Numbered from the stretch's first letter, positions 51,957 to 61,678 are shown. The stretch is DNA of 64,000 bases from Clostridium_AQ sp900552125 (GCA_037892765.1 JBBKBW010000004.1), one strand, 5' to 3'. Notes: a model not told the origin generated them from the letters alone. A program made the numbers and translations.

Positions 51957-52672
51957 CGAACATGCTCCTTGTTCTTTGGCTTGATCTTTCGGTATTGTAC
52001 ATTCAAGTGATCTTCCATCATTTCATTACATCTTTTTTTATAATCCTCATAGGCATCTTTAAATCTTGAATAGTAATGTCCTATATCAAATCCTCTTGTT
52101 CGAGTTGGTGTCGTCTTCCATGTAACAAAAGGAGAAGGAGATTTTGGATTGTGTGCAATCACGATAGATTGATCACCAACTTTAGTTTCTCCAATTATCT
52201 TGTAGTTTTCATTTCTTTCTTGATAAAGATTCGTGATATCAACATTTTCAAGCCCTAATAAGGAGATGGCTTCTGGTGTGATACCATTTTTCTTACAATG
52301 GTCTAAATAGGAATAGAGTCCGTCTTGATGTTGAATATCATCTTTCCATTCTTCGATTGCACACCATATATTGTAATGATCTTCTAATGTCATATATTCG
52401 ATTTGATAACCATCTTCTAGATCGGATAATAGATAGTCATCAATATTAAAATCCCAATCAGGAACATTTTGATAATTTATCTGATTGTCATTGTCAATAG
52501 TGATACATCGTATTTCGTCAGGATCGGATCTTGAACTAGCTAAACAAAGATATGAGGGGGAATTTTCACCTCCTTTTCTTGATAGGATATAGTTTATCTT
52601 CATATCTTTTTCATCATGGTCATGAAAGGATTGTTTCGCAATATCAATGATCTCTGTTAATTGTTTATTCAT
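51953..52672 (-). CDS. ICE accessory protein, paralogue of its upstream neighbour
   Basis: 239 aa from the ATG at 52672, behind AGGTGATAAAG and overlapping the previous gene by 8 bases. Soluble and acidic. The middle (LEDHYNIWCAIEEWKDDIQ, LYSYLDHCKKNGITPEAISLL, DITNLY) matches the same order of blocks in the upstream gene, so the two arose by duplication. Family unknown to me. Confidence 0.7.
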   Translation of the reverse strand: MNKQLTEIIDIAKQSFHDHDEKDMKINYILSRKGGENSPSYLCLASSRSDPDEIRCITIDNDNQINYQNVPDWDFNIDDYLLSDLEDGYQIEYMTLEDHYNIWCAIEEWKDDIQHQDGLYSYLDHCKKNGITPEAISLLGLENVDITNLYQERNENYKIIGETKVGDQSIVIAHNPKSPSPFVTWKTTPTRTRGFDIGHYYSRFKDAYEDYKKRCNEMMEDHLNVQYRKIKPKNKEHVR

Positions 52673-53183
52673 GATCTTTATCACCTAATTTTTCATTTTC
52701 CATATAAATGGCATATAGATCATTGATAGTTATATCAGAATACTCAGATAATAAATCCGGACTAATTCCAGAAGAGCGACAATACTTAAGATAGCATAAG
52801 ATCGTTGCTTTTTCAGAATCTACAGTATCCATGTGGTAATCGATAAAGTCCCATAGCTTGACATGTGTTTGAATGTCGATAAAAACTGGTTCATATCCTT
52901 CAGAAATCAAAGAAAGGACATATCCTTCTTCACATGCTTCTGTTTCTTCTGAAAAAATATGGTGCTTATATTCTAAATCTTCTAAAAATACTGGGGCATT
53001 ATCCGGATGTGGCTCATACACACAATTTATTTCATCGATAACATCATAGATACCGATGATAAATTGGGGTTTTCTTTCATTTTTCATTAATACATATTTG
53101 ATATAGGGGTTAGTAAATAAAAGAGATTCGTGTACTTTTTTGTTTGCTAGTAGATACATGTTTTTACGTTTTGATTTTTCCAT
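52665..53183 (-). CDS. ICE accessory protein, paralogue of its downstream neighbour
   Basis: 172 aa. IQTHVKLWDFIDYHMDTVDS, ILCYLKYCRSSGISPDLLSEY, DITINDLYAIY parallel the 51953-52672 product; the C-terminal domain of that protein is missing here. Overlaps both neighbours (8 and 20 bases), so part of a tightly packed stretch. Function unknown. Confidence 0.7.
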   Translation of the reverse strand: MEKSKRKNMYLLANKKVHESLLFTNPYIKYVLMKNERKPQFIIGIYDVIDEINCVYEPHPDNAPVFLEDLEYKHHIFSEETEACEEGYVLSLISEGYEPVFIDIQTHVKLWDFIDYHMDTVDSEKATILCYLKYCRSSGISPDLLSEYSDITINDLYAIYMENEKLGDKDHE

Positions 53184-53517
53184 TCGTTATTCCTTCTTTC
53201 TTTTTCATATATAAATAGTCCAGTGCCTTTATTTGTTCATCTTTGTCATACTCATCGGTATGATTTAGGATAAATAGAACTGCTTTTTTCTGTAGTAATT
53301 TATCTCTAGGCAGATCTGAAATAAAGACACCTTCATTTGAAGCGATCGTTTCTAATAGATCTTTATCATGAACAAAAGGGAGATGTGCTCTCCCTTTGTT
53401 CAATGATTGTTTTTGTTTATTGACTTCCTTGATGCGAAAGCAAATGCGTAGGCTAATGATCAAGCAAGATAAGATAATAAATATGAGCAGGATAATAAGT
53501 GATAGGTTATTCTTCAT
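53164..53517 (-). CDS. Single-pass membrane protein, 117 aa
   Basis: Start at 53517, with GAAAGAAGG nine bases upstream and an 11-base overlap with the surface-protein gene. One N-terminal helix (LSLIILLIFIILSCLIISLRICF) and a charged cytoplasmic domain. Its place directly after an LPXTG-type gene suggests a role with that protein or the channel; no family recognised. Confidence 0.65.
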   Translation of the reverse strand: MKNNLSLIILLIFIILSCLIISLRICFRIKEVNKQKQSLNKGRAHLPFVHDKDLLETIASNEGVFISDLPRDKLLQKKAVLFILNHTDEYDKDEQIKALDYLYMKKKEGITNGKIKT

Positions 53518-56500
53518 CACTATCATCCTTCTTTCGTTTTCTAGCAAGTAATGCTATCACCGCAAGAATACTGATTCCACTTAATCCTAACCATAGACTA
53601 AGATTTGTCTGATCTCCGGTTTGTGGAATCTCAGGAATAAGTTTATCTTTCATAGTGATTTTCGTTCCATCTTTTGCAGTGAATGTAATGCTTTCGGCAA
53701 GTTCATATCCTTTTGGAGCAATCTTTTCGGTTAAGATATATTCTTTTCCTTCTACAAGATATTTGATCTTATGAGGTTCATCAGTAGATACCCACTCATC
53801 GATGATCTTTCCTGTTTCTTTATCTGTAACTTGCATCTTAGCACCAGGCAATTCTTTTCCAGTTGTGATATCGACTTTGCTGAATTCCATTTCGGTTGGT
53901 TTGTTTTCGCAGACGATCGTTAATACATCTCCATCTTGTTTGACTTCAACTTTATAGATATGATCATTGATAACATATCCATCGACTTGTTTTGCTTCTT
54001 GAATAAAATATGTTCCAAGTTCAAGATCTTTAAAGCTTGCGATTCCTTTTTCATCAGTTTTTGATGATTGGATGACTTCGCTCATATCTTCATGAATGGA
54101 GATGTTAAATTCAACATCTTTCATGACTTTATCTGGATCGCTGCTATCTTTCTTTTGAACATAGATATCGCCACGAGCTAGCTCATTAGGAATCTTTCCA
54201 TCTAAACCGATCGTTACGACATAATGAGAAACATCCTGACCTTTATATCCAATTTCAAAGTCGTATTCTGTATCATTCAATACATATTGATCATTGGTTG
54301 CAAGTTCTTTGATGAAGTAAACACCATTAGGAAGATCTGGAACAGTTTCTAAATGTCCTTCTTTTGTGATTCCAGTTGTTGAGATCATCGTTCCATGTTC
54401 GATGGCAACATTGCCCATATAATCATAAATATCTTCTCTCGCAAAGATTCCAAAAACGATATCTTTATATGCATCTTCATCTTTAAAGATTTCTTGTTCT
54501 TCCAATACTTTTGTCATATCGATATCAAAAGTAGGGCGTTCATTTTTAAGCGTTGATTCAATGATCTGGATTTCATTGATCTGGTTGTCTTCAATTTCAA
54601 AGAAATGTTTGTTGGTATCAATGACATATCCGTGTGGGGTTGCTGTTTCTTTGTAGTAATAACGACCGACAGGAAGTTTTTTACCGAATACATAATCCCA
54701 GTCAGATTCTAAGGTTTGGATTTCTTCATCGGCTTTGTAATACGTATGGTTACCAATCTTGATATCTTCTGCCGCATAAATCGTGATCTTTGCACCTAGA
54801 AGATTGGACTTGTTCCATACAGGGCTTTCTGTTTTCCCAAATTCAGTTTGACCAGTGATGACTTGATCAAAGATTTCACCAGATTTTCTCCACTTTAATT
54901 GACCAACAACAAGTTCATCTTTCATTTCTACTTTTTGAATTTCTCCAGTGTCACCGATTGTAAATTCTACATCTTGTGCAAGAGCAAATCCATGAGGTGA
55001 ACTGATTTCTTTAAGGATATATGTCTTTCCAACTTCAAGTCCTTTGATCATATGAGGTTTGATCGTACCATCTTCATTGACACCATCTTGTCCACTGATC
55101 CATGAATCAAAGATAGCTCCTTCATCATCTTTAGGATATACAGTTAGGAAAGCACCGGCAATTTCTTCATCATTGGTAATGTCTTTCTTAGATACTTCGA
55201 CTTTGATGATCTTATTTTCGAATGTTTTGTTGTAGATGATCGTATGAACATCTTGTCCTTGATATGATCCATCAAATTCAAAGACTTCATCTGTTGAGGC
55301 ATAACCGATAGGGGCTTTGATTTCCTTGACATAGTATTGGTCTAATGGAAGATCAGCTTTGAAGATAAGTTTTCCATCTTCATTGCTAGTTGAACGTTCA
55401 ACTAATTCATTAGCTTTTACTAGGATGTTTCCGTTGTTGTCTTTGATATCATTCTTTGCATAAAGACCAAACACAGCACCAGCCAAAGCAGTATGTGTTT
55501 CGCTATCTTCTTTTAAGATATTTAAAGCGATCTTTTGTCTTTCGTTGTGGAAGGATGTTTCATCAAATACAACTTCTGTATGCTGATCTTTGTAGATAAG
55601 CTCAACTTCATGTTTTTCTTCATTGATGATGAAACCGTTAGGAGCTTTCTTTTCGATAACATAGTATTTTCCTAGAGGAAGTTTTTTACTGATGGCTTTT
55701 CCTTCTTCACTCGTTGTTACTGTATCCATCAATGTATCTTTCTTGAACAATACGCTGCCATCAGCAGGATCTAAGATATCCTCATTTGCATAAATGTTAT
55801 AAGTTGCACCAGCTAGGAATGCATCTTCATAGATGAATTGGATATTTCCTTCATCATCTTTCTTGATGGAAGTTAAGACTTCTCCAGACTTTGATACCGT
55901 GATTTGTCCTTTGACACTGTTATTGAATACTTCGATCTCAATCAATGGTTCACCATCAGGATCTTCACCTGCAACATGTCCTGATTTGACTTCAAAAGAA
56001 ACAGATTCGTTATTGATTGCATAATCTTTTGGAGCGTTGATTTCAGTAATGTTGTACTTTCCGCTTGGCAGAGGGACTGGAAGTTTTACTTTTCCTTGAT
56101 CATAGTCCTTATCTTCTTCATATGTTTTATCACTACTGAAGAATTGTTTGATATTATCCATGACACTGATTCGATTTTCTGCATTTGTTGTAAAGCTAGA
56201 ATACCATGTTGAACCAACTTTCATTGAAATATATCCGTTTTCATCTGTTCGGATAGTTTTCTTATCATAGTTCTTCACAGGATTTCCTTCATCATCTAGC
56301 ATCTGGATCTTGAATGTTGTGTAATTGAGTGTAACGATCTTTTGCGTTTCTTTATCTTTCTTAACTAATTGCACATAAGAATTGAATGGGCGATTGTTGA
56401 TATAGAAGTGAACATTTCCATCGCTGGATGAACTAATGTGGTTTCCATGTTCATCTTCACCATAAACAAGAGTTTGCCCATCAGATGTCTCGTTGACGAT

Positions 56501-58660
56501 AAAGGTAAATGGATCAGCAAGGATGTCTGTTTCCTGTCCATTATTACCTTTTTTAGATTGGATGATGACATACTGACCATAAGCTAGGGCAGGGGAGTAA
56601 GCTGTACCTGTGTCATCTGTCTTGATGATGGCATACTCTTTTTCAGTGCCATTTTCTTTTGCATAGGCAATAGCTTTGTCCATATCACCCTTGAACATAT
56701 CATAGTATTTTTTTAATACAGTTTTGAATTCTGCATTCACTTCAGGTTTTACGATTTCAGAGTTTTCACCATCTGTAATGAATTTAGCAATTTCAAATTT
56801 ACCTGTTCTTACTTTGTCTGAAGTGTGAACTGAAATTGTGATATGATGAGGTTCATTTCCTTGGATGATATCCTTGTTTAAAACTGGGTAATAAAGTTCA
56901 TTCAATTCATAACCTTCTGGAGCTTTGATTTCTTTGAAATAATACCAACAATCTTCATCATATTCACTACCGATATACAATCCTTGTTTTCCGTTTTTAT
57001 CAACATAGGAACTTGTATCAGCATATCCGTTTTCATCCGTTGTGATTTCCATGATTTTTTCACCGGCATGATATAGGATCTTGCTTTCGTTTTCAGGATT
57101 GTAAATGTCTACAGCAGCATATAGACCATATACAGCTCCAGATAAGGTAGCCTCTCCCTGAGTTTTATTATTGATATCACGTTTTTGTGCAAGTTTTTCT
57201 GGTTCGGGTTTTTTCATGAAATCTTCAAACTCTTCTTCGGTGAGACCGTTATTGCTTGGATCTAGATCATCATCCGTTTTTTGAAGATCGATTGATAAAG
57301 TATATCTTTGGTTTTCTTTTCCCATGTTCACTTCACCACTTCCTGTATATTCAACAGAAACGGTCGTTTCGGGGTCAAGATAATAGTAATAACCACTGTC
57401 TGTTTCTACAGCTTTATATACATGCTTTTCGTTTTGATATGCATTGATCAACTGATCTAAATGGGCTTGTGCTTTTTTATCTGCACTAGCCTGTGCGTCG
57501 CTTTGATTCGAGAACCATCCTTTTGAGATACATTCATTTTGCATACGTTCAGATAGCTCATCCCAGTTTGTTACATATGTTTCTTTAAAAGTATCTGAAG
57601 TAAACTCTTGTTCGATGTGAGATGGAATAGATACATTACCATTTTCATCCGTTCTATCTTTTCCTAAAGATACATCATCTCTAAAAAATTCAAATTCGAT
57701 GCCCTCGATACCTTTTTTAGAGTCTTTGTCTGTCTTATGCATGTTGAGTTTGACATCGACTTTTCCAATTCCCTTTTTGCTGGAAGATACTTCTGCAGTT
57801 TCAGGTTGAACGAGAATCTTATAAGAAACACGCATGACCTTTGGATCTTTTTTTCCAAATACCGCTAATGTCTGATTTAATGGTTGATAATAAGCAATTT
57901 CTGTATTTGTTGCTTGGCTCTGAAGATAAAATGCATCAAAGACAAGATTTCCAGTTTCTGCTGCACTTTTATCTGCCCATATTTTCAATGTATTTCCACT
58001 GCGTTCGATATGAATACCTGTTGGAATCGTGTTATTAAGGTAGTTTTTGAAAGTACCTGAAGAATCATCAAGTGTGACTGCATATTCTTCTCCGTATCCT
58101 TCGATTTCGATAGTATTATTTGCAAATGATACATTCTTATAAATCGTATTCAAACGATCATTGATGATATTGACTTTTGCTTGAACAGATGATGGGATTT
58201 GAGAGAAACCATTCGGTTGTTTAACTTGCCATATCATTAACTGGGTAGCTGCAAGCATTTCTTTTGAATTGTCTCCATTAAACCCATAACCTAATGAAGA
58301 GATATATGCCATTCGGTCAATCTGTGCATCTGAATATCCTATTTTGTGGAATATTGATCGACCAGGTATTTTCTCATGGGCATACATCGAGTTGGTAGAA
58401 ATTTGGACGGTTGGTTCTACGCAATACGCCTTTTGTCCGTTGATCCTAAAATCTGATATATCCATCATTCCAGGAGGTGTCGTTGTTCCTGAAAAACGAT
58501 CTTCTATAGAAAAACTATGGTAAGCTTTTAATCCTGTTTGGCTTAGAGATGCTGTATAACTTGCAGCATGAACTGGTGTTATGGATATTAGGCTCGCTAA
58601 GCTATAGATGGTTGCCATGCAAGCTGTTATAAATTTCTTTATCTTTTGTTTCTTTTGCAT
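53507..58660 (-). CDS. Thioester/Cna-B (SpaA-like) LPXTG-type surface protein
   Basis: 1,717 aa from the ATG at 58660 (AAAGGAGAAAATACA upstream). A signal peptide ends near PVHAAS. The first domain has YCVEP and, further on, TQLMIWQ, the Cys and Gln of a TQXA thioester domain for covalent host attachment. Roughly eleven SpaA/Cna-B-like repeats follow, each opening with a K-containing strand and closing near a PxGY-type strand (e.g. KAPEGYEL, KAPNGFII), as needed for isopeptide bonds. The end is IPQTG, a helix and a KRKKDD tail: sortase anchor, with Ile for Leu. Probably an adhesin promoting mating contact or host binding. Confidence 0.92.
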   Translation of the reverse strand: MQKKQKIKKFITACMATIYSLASLISITPVHAASYTASLSQTGLKAYHSFSIEDRFSGTTTPPGMMDISDFRINGQKAYCVEPTVQISTNSMYAHEKIPGRSIFHKIGYSDAQIDRMAYISSLGYGFNGDNSKEMLAATQLMIWQVKQPNGFSQIPSSVQAKVNIINDRLNTIYKNVSFANNTIEIEGYGEEYAVTLDDSSGTFKNYLNNTIPTGIHIERSGNTLKIWADKSAAETGNLVFDAFYLQSQATNTEIAYYQPLNQTLAVFGKKDPKVMRVSYKILVQPETAEVSSSKKGIGKVDVKLNMHKTDKDSKKGIEGIEFEFFRDDVSLGKDRTDENGNVSIPSHIEQEFTSDTFKETYVTNWDELSERMQNECISKGWFSNQSDAQASADKKAQAHLDQLINAYQNEKHVYKAVETDSGYYYYLDPETTVSVEYTGSGEVNMGKENQRYTLSIDLQKTDDDLDPSNNGLTEEEFEDFMKKPEPEKLAQKRDINNKTQGEATLSGAVYGLYAAVDIYNPENESKILYHAGEKIMEITTDENGYADTSSYVDKNGKQGLYIGSEYDEDCWYYFKEIKAPEGYELNELYYPVLNKDIIQGNEPHHITISVHTSDKVRTGKFEIAKFITDGENSEIVKPEVNAEFKTVLKKYYDMFKGDMDKAIAYAKENGTEKEYAIIKTDDTGTAYSPALAYGQYVIIQSKKGNNGQETDILADPFTFIVNETSDGQTLVYGEDEHGNHISSSSDGNVHFYINNRPFNSYVQLVKKDKETQKIVTLNYTTFKIQMLDDEGNPVKNYDKKTIRTDENGYISMKVGSTWYSSFTTNAENRISVMDNIKQFFSSDKTYEEDKDYDQGKVKLPVPLPSGKYNITEINAPKDYAINNESVSFEVKSGHVAGEDPDGEPLIEIEVFNNSVKGQITVSKSGEVLTSIKKDDEGNIQFIYEDAFLAGATYNIYANEDILDPADGSVLFKKDTLMDTVTTSEEGKAISKKLPLGKYYVIEKKAPNGFIINEEKHEVELIYKDQHTEVVFDETSFHNERQKIALNILKEDSETHTALAGAVFGLYAKNDIKDNNGNILVKANELVERSTSNEDGKLIFKADLPLDQYYVKEIKAPIGYASTDEVFEFDGSYQGQDVHTIIYNKTFENKIIKVEVSKKDITNDEEIAGAFLTVYPKDDEGAIFDSWISGQDGVNEDGTIKPHMIKGLEVGKTYILKEISSPHGFALAQDVEFTIGDTGEIQKVEMKDELVVGQLKWRKSGEIFDQVITGQTEFGKTESPVWNKSNLLGAKITIYAAEDIKIGNHTYYKADEEIQTLESDWDYVFGKKLPVGRYYYKETATPHGYVIDTNKHFFEIEDNQINEIQIIESTLKNERPTFDIDMTKVLEEQEIFKDEDAYKDIVFGIFAREDIYDYMGNVAIEHGTMISTTGITKEGHLETVPDLPNGVYFIKELATNDQYVLNDTEYDFEIGYKGQDVSHYVVTIGLDGKIPNELARGDIYVQKKDSSDPDKVMKDVEFNISIHEDMSEVIQSSKTDEKGIASFKDLELGTYFIQEAKQVDGYVINDHIYKVEVKQDGDVLTIVCENKPTEMEFSKVDITTGKELPGAKMQVTDKETGKIIDEWVSTDEPHKIKYLVEGKEYILTEKIAPKGYELAESITFTAKDGTKITMKDKLIPEIPQTGDQTNLSLWLGLSGISILAVIALLARKRKKDDSDEE

Positions 58661-58684
58661 TGTATTTTCTCCTTTCTTGAACCA

Positions 58685-58716
58685 AAAGAAAAGGAAGGAT
58701 TTTGTTTTCCTTCCTG
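58685..58716 (-). terminator. Terminator between lipoprotein and surface-protein genes
   Basis: AGGAAGG (58693-58699) and CCTTCCT (58710-58716) pair over a 10-base loop. On the - strand TTTTCTTTT follows. It sits right after the lipoprotein stop and 40 bases before the surface-protein start. Confidence 0.65.
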
Positions 58717-58721
58717 TATGA

Positions 58722-59300
58722 TTAATAGATTTTGACTGTGTAGTAAGTTGTACCACATTCTGTTTGTGACCATTCTAGTTCATAACCAGATAAACTACCA
58801 TCTCCATTTAACATGTTATCCATGAGCACTCCTTGTGCATAGCTTGCTGCTTCCTGTTCAGTTCTGAATGCACCTTGTGGGATCGCATCATTACATACGG
58901 GAGGAGCAGGTGTAGGTTTCTGTTCTTCACTTGGGTTTGATTCTGGTTTTTCTTGTGGAGAATCAGGAATAGGAGGATCAACTGGAGAACTGTTATTAGA
59001 ATTTTGTGATGGTTTATTGTTTGAATTTTTATCTACCTCGCTTTCTATTGGTTTGGATTGAGAACTTGGTTGTTCATTTGAACTTGTTTTGGCTTTTGTT
59101 TGATTGCTAGTGCTTTTTTGTTTTTCTACATTCTTAGTTTCACCATCTTTCTTATCTGTATTTGTCTTCGTATCTTTTTTGTTTGAAATTTCTTCTTGTT
59201 TTATCACATCCTTTGTATCAGTATTTGAATTTGATTCAGCTATATTTTGGCAGCCAACAAGAAATATCATCATAAATAGACATATCAAGATCTTCTTCAT
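58722..59300 (-). CDS. Lipoprotein of the conjugative element
   Basis: 192 aa behind GAGGAGG. Lipobox LVGC at residues ~14-17, so Cys17 is lipidated and the protein is membrane-anchored outside. A long Ser/Lys/Pro-rich linker (to ~140) leads to a small C-terminal domain (FRTEQEAASYAQGVLMDNML, CGTTYYTVKIY). The order lipoprotein then Cna-B protein suggests shared surface function. Family of the end domain not recognised. Confidence 0.8.
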   Translation of the reverse strand: MKKILICLFMMIFLVGCQNIAESNSNTDTKDVIKQEEISNKKDTKTNTDKKDGETKNVEKQKSTSNQTKAKTSSNEQPSSQSKPIESEVDKNSNNKPSQNSNNSSPVDPPIPDSPQEKPESNPSEEQKPTPAPPVCNDAIPQGAFRTEQEAASYAQGVLMDNMLNGDGSLSGYELEWSQTECGTTYYTVKIY

Positions 59301-59407
59301 AGATAATTCCTCCTCATGTTAGATCTAATCTTAGAATAATTATTTTTACAAAAATCAACAATTCTATGAAGTTTATATAGCTATCATTCTAGTGTAGTAA
59401 GAATAAC

Positions 59408-59444
59408 AATATATTCTAGATATATATCTAACTTAGAATATATT
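59408..59444. promoter_or_regulatory. Nested palindromes upstream of the lipoprotein gene
   Basis: AATATATTCTA (59408-59418) and TAGAATATATT (59434-59444) are perfect inverted repeats. Between them TAGATATATATCTA (59417-59430) is a perfect 14-bp palindrome. A further half site TTAGAATA is at 59331. Looks like a multi-site operator of the lipoprotein/surface unit. Confidence 0.55.
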
Positions 59445-59489
59445 CATGAGAATTAAAGTCCCTACAGGTGATTCCTTTCGGAATGTTAA

Positions 59490-59545
59490 GGGGGTTATAG
59501 GGGGAAAACTCAGTCACGCATGGCGCAAAGAAACGTACAACCCCC
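59490..59545. other. G-tract stem-loop region between lipoprotein and parB
   Basis: GGGGGTT (59490-59496) pairs with AACCCCC (59539-59545) across 42 bases. A second GGGGG (59500-59504) could pair with the same C-run instead. ATTCC/GGAAT (59471-59484) makes a further hairpin beside it. The stretch is markedly GC-richer than its surroundings and non-coding on my reading. Confidence 0.5.
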
Positions 59546-59556
59546 AAATTACGCTG

Positions 59557-59592
59557 AAAAAGGCTCAATTCATTAACGAATTTGAGCTTTTT
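59557..59592 (-). terminator. Terminator overlapping the parB stop
   Basis: GCTCAATTC (59563-59571) and GAATTTGAGC (59578-59587) pair with a single bulge; A5 and T5 flank them. On the - strand a run of five T follows. The parB stop codon lies in the loop. Confidence 0.7.
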
Positions 59593-60532
59593 CTTTCTTT
59601 TTTTGCCACTCACCTAACAGCTTGATGATTAGTTCCTTTTTCTGGTTAGGTGTGTAAGAACGAGGAAAATACTTGTTGATTTCCTCCATCCTAAAACTGA
59701 GTTTTTCCTTTTGGTTTGGCTTTTCAGCCAATAACATATCCATCATGATGTCCGGACTTAATATGCCTTCTTGACTTTTTCTTTTCATTTCCTGACTTTG
59801 TGCAAGACTTGGTGTTGCTAATGTGTTCTCGATCACGTTCACAAGCTCATTTTGTTCCTTCGTTGTCAGAAATGAAAGTTCATAAGCTGGATTGAGTGCA
59901 ATCGTAAAGCCATCTTCATGTAAACCATCGACCATGTCTCGCAAAGGTTTCACCAGATAGGTCAATCGAATATAACGTTTTACTTGGTTTCGACTTTCAC
60001 CAACATCATCGGCAAGTAAATCAATTGATTTTTTGTTTGTTTCTGACTTGTGCCCAACTTGGGCACAAGTTAAATCGACACGTTTTCCTTGATGTTTCAT
60101 CGCCTCTAATTTCATGCGATAGGCGAAGCCACGTTCCGTTGGCAAGATGTTTTCTCGTTGGATATTGCTATCGACCATGATGATGGTTGCTTGATCATCA
60201 TCTAGATCACGAACAATGGCATCGATTTCTTTTGCACCGTTGAATTCTAGTGCGAATTTTCTTCTGTGTCCGGAAATCATTTCATAGCCATTACCATCTT
60301 TGTCCGGACGAACGAGCACTGGTATCAAGATTCCATTTTCATGAACACTGTCGATAAGCTTTTGCATCTCTTCATCTTGTCTTACATGGAAGGGATGATT
60401 CTTAAATGCGTGAATCTCATCAATTGGAATCTTCATGACTTTTTCAAGTTTTGCGTCTTGCCTTTGTTCTTCGGTAGAAAAGATTGAATCTTCATAAGAA
60501 GGTAAGCCTAGATCGATCTTTTTCATGTTCAT
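59573..60532 (-). CDS. parB: ParB/RepB/Spo0J-type partition protein
   Basis: 319 aa; the ATG at 60532 or the next Met at 60526 may be the start (GAAAGGA upstream). The ParB N-domain is complete: KIPIDEIHAFKNHPF, SVHENGILIPVLVRP, EMISGHRRKFAL. The central HTH includes CAQVGHKSETNKKS and VGESRNQVKRYIRL. With ParA it stabilises or positions the excised circular element. No classical parS was spotted. Confidence 0.9.
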   Translation of the reverse strand: MNMKKIDLGLPSYEDSIFSTEEQRQDAKLEKVMKIPIDEIHAFKNHPFHVRQDEEMQKLIDSVHENGILIPVLVRPDKDGNGYEMISGHRRKFALEFNGAKEIDAIVRDLDDDQATIIMVDSNIQRENILPTERGFAYRMKLEAMKHQGKRVDLTCAQVGHKSETNKKSIDLLADDVGESRNQVKRYIRLTYLVKPLRDMVDGLHEDGFTIALNPAYELSFLTTKEQNELVNVIENTLATPSLAQSQEMKRKSQEGILSPDIMMDMLLAEKPNQKEKLSFRMEEINKYFPRSYTPNQKKELIIKLLGEWQKKKEKAQIR

Positions 60533-60545
60533 CACGTCCTTTCGT

Positions 60546-61367
60546 CTATCTTTCAAGGCTTCCCTTGTTCTTTATCTTCTGTGAACGAACAATTTCTTTT
60601 GTTAGATTTTCATAAGCCTTGGCAACATTGCTGTCTTTTGCGTGTTCAAATACGCTTTTTCCTTCGACAGTAGCTTCCGCTGCCTTGACTCCTACAGGAA
60701 CGACCGTATCAAAGACCTTGACGTGGTTTCCATAGTTTTCTCTGATGGTGTCGATGGTACTCTTTCCTAGAATTGTATTTACTTTAGCCAAAGTAATCGC
60801 GACACCTAAGACCTTGATGCGTGGATTGATCTGATGTTGAACCTTGCTGATCGTTCCTAGCAGTTTTGTCATTCCTTTTGCTGGTAGATATTGTGCTTGT
60901 ACTGGAATCAGTACGTTGTCGGCACTGGATAGGGCATTGATCGTCAACATACCCAAAGAGGGTGGACAATCGATTAGTATCACATCATATCTTTCTCTTA
61001 GAGGCTGGATGCTCATATCAAGGATCCTTTCTCTGCTCATCACGCTGACAAGCTTTAATTCAAAATCTGCAAGTTCGATATTGCTTGGAATGATATCGAC
61101 ATTTTCATCATGGTGGATAATCAGATCGTCATAATTGATATCCTGCTCCATGATCGTCTTATTGAGCGCTTCGCATATGGTATGTTCCATATTGTCAGAA
61201 TTTCGTATTCCTAGACTAGCCGATAGGTCAGCCTGTGGATCGAAATCGATGAGTATTACTTTCTTACCTTCTTTCGCAAGACCGATTCCTACGTTCTCGG
61301 TCGTGGTCGTTTTTCCAACGCCACCTTTCTGGTTGGCGATGACGATGACATTACATTTTGATTGCAT
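60546..61367 (-). CDS. parA: ParA/Soj-type ATPase
   Basis: 273 aa behind AAAGGAGG. Deviant Walker A QKGGVGKTTTTE (~13-24), FDPQADLSASLG, and Walker B VILIDCPPSLG. Normal length for the Soj type without an N-terminal DNA-binding domain. Partner of the parB that follows by a short gap. First gene of the long - strand operon. Confidence 0.95.
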   Translation of the reverse strand: MQSKCNVIVIANQKGGVGKTTTTENVGIGLAKEGKKVILIDFDPQADLSASLGIRNSDNMEHTICEALNKTIMEQDINYDDLIIHHDENVDIIPSNIELADFELKLVSVMSRERILDMSIQPLRERYDVILIDCPPSLGMLTINALSSADNVLIPVQAQYLPAKGMTKLLGTISKVQHQINPRIKVLGVAITLAKVNTILGKSTIDTIRENYGNHVKVFDTVVPVGVKAAEATVEGKSVFEHAKDSNVAKAYENLTKEIVRSQKIKNKGSLER

Positions 61368-61386
61368 GCTTTTTATCCTCCTTTCT

Positions 61387-61414
61387 CATAGTTCGATGCA
61401 TAGGATCGACTATG
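61387..61414. promoter_or_regulatory. Dyad upstream of parA
   Basis: CATAGTTCGAT (61387-61397) and ATCGACTATG (61405-61414) are complementary except for one missing base. Located directly before the parA ribosome binding site; candidate ParA/ParB autoregulatory or centromere-like site. Confidence 0.45.
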
Positions 61415-61678
61415 TAAGCAGCAACTAAATCTTTGCTTAGTGTGGAAACTTTCTAATTTGTTAAAAAAACTTAGACATAAGGGAAGGGGAGATGGCTTTC
61501 ATATGTTGGGATAGTGATCCATCTCGTTTTAAAATAAATAATGGATAGAGCAACATATTCAGTGTTTTCATGAACGTGGCTTTCTTAATCAGAATCGAAT
61601 TGCATTAAAGATGAAAACCGTGTGAAAACAGACGCATTTTCCAAGGAAAATCAAGCAAATTTAAGGCATGAAAATCAT

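Noticed and set aside
59428..59613. Small - strand ORF of 61 codons between lipoprotein and parB
   Set aside because: Its start overlaps parB in another frame, no ribosome binding site is visible, and it runs through the G-tract stem-loop; more likely structured non-coding DNA.
20882..61367. Canonical Tn916 element
   Set aside because: Gene order and families (Maff2, PcfB, DUF4314/4315, DpnD/PcfM, methylase-helicase, Cna-B protein) match the Tn1549/CTn type, not Tn916; no tet gene, Xis or Int seen.
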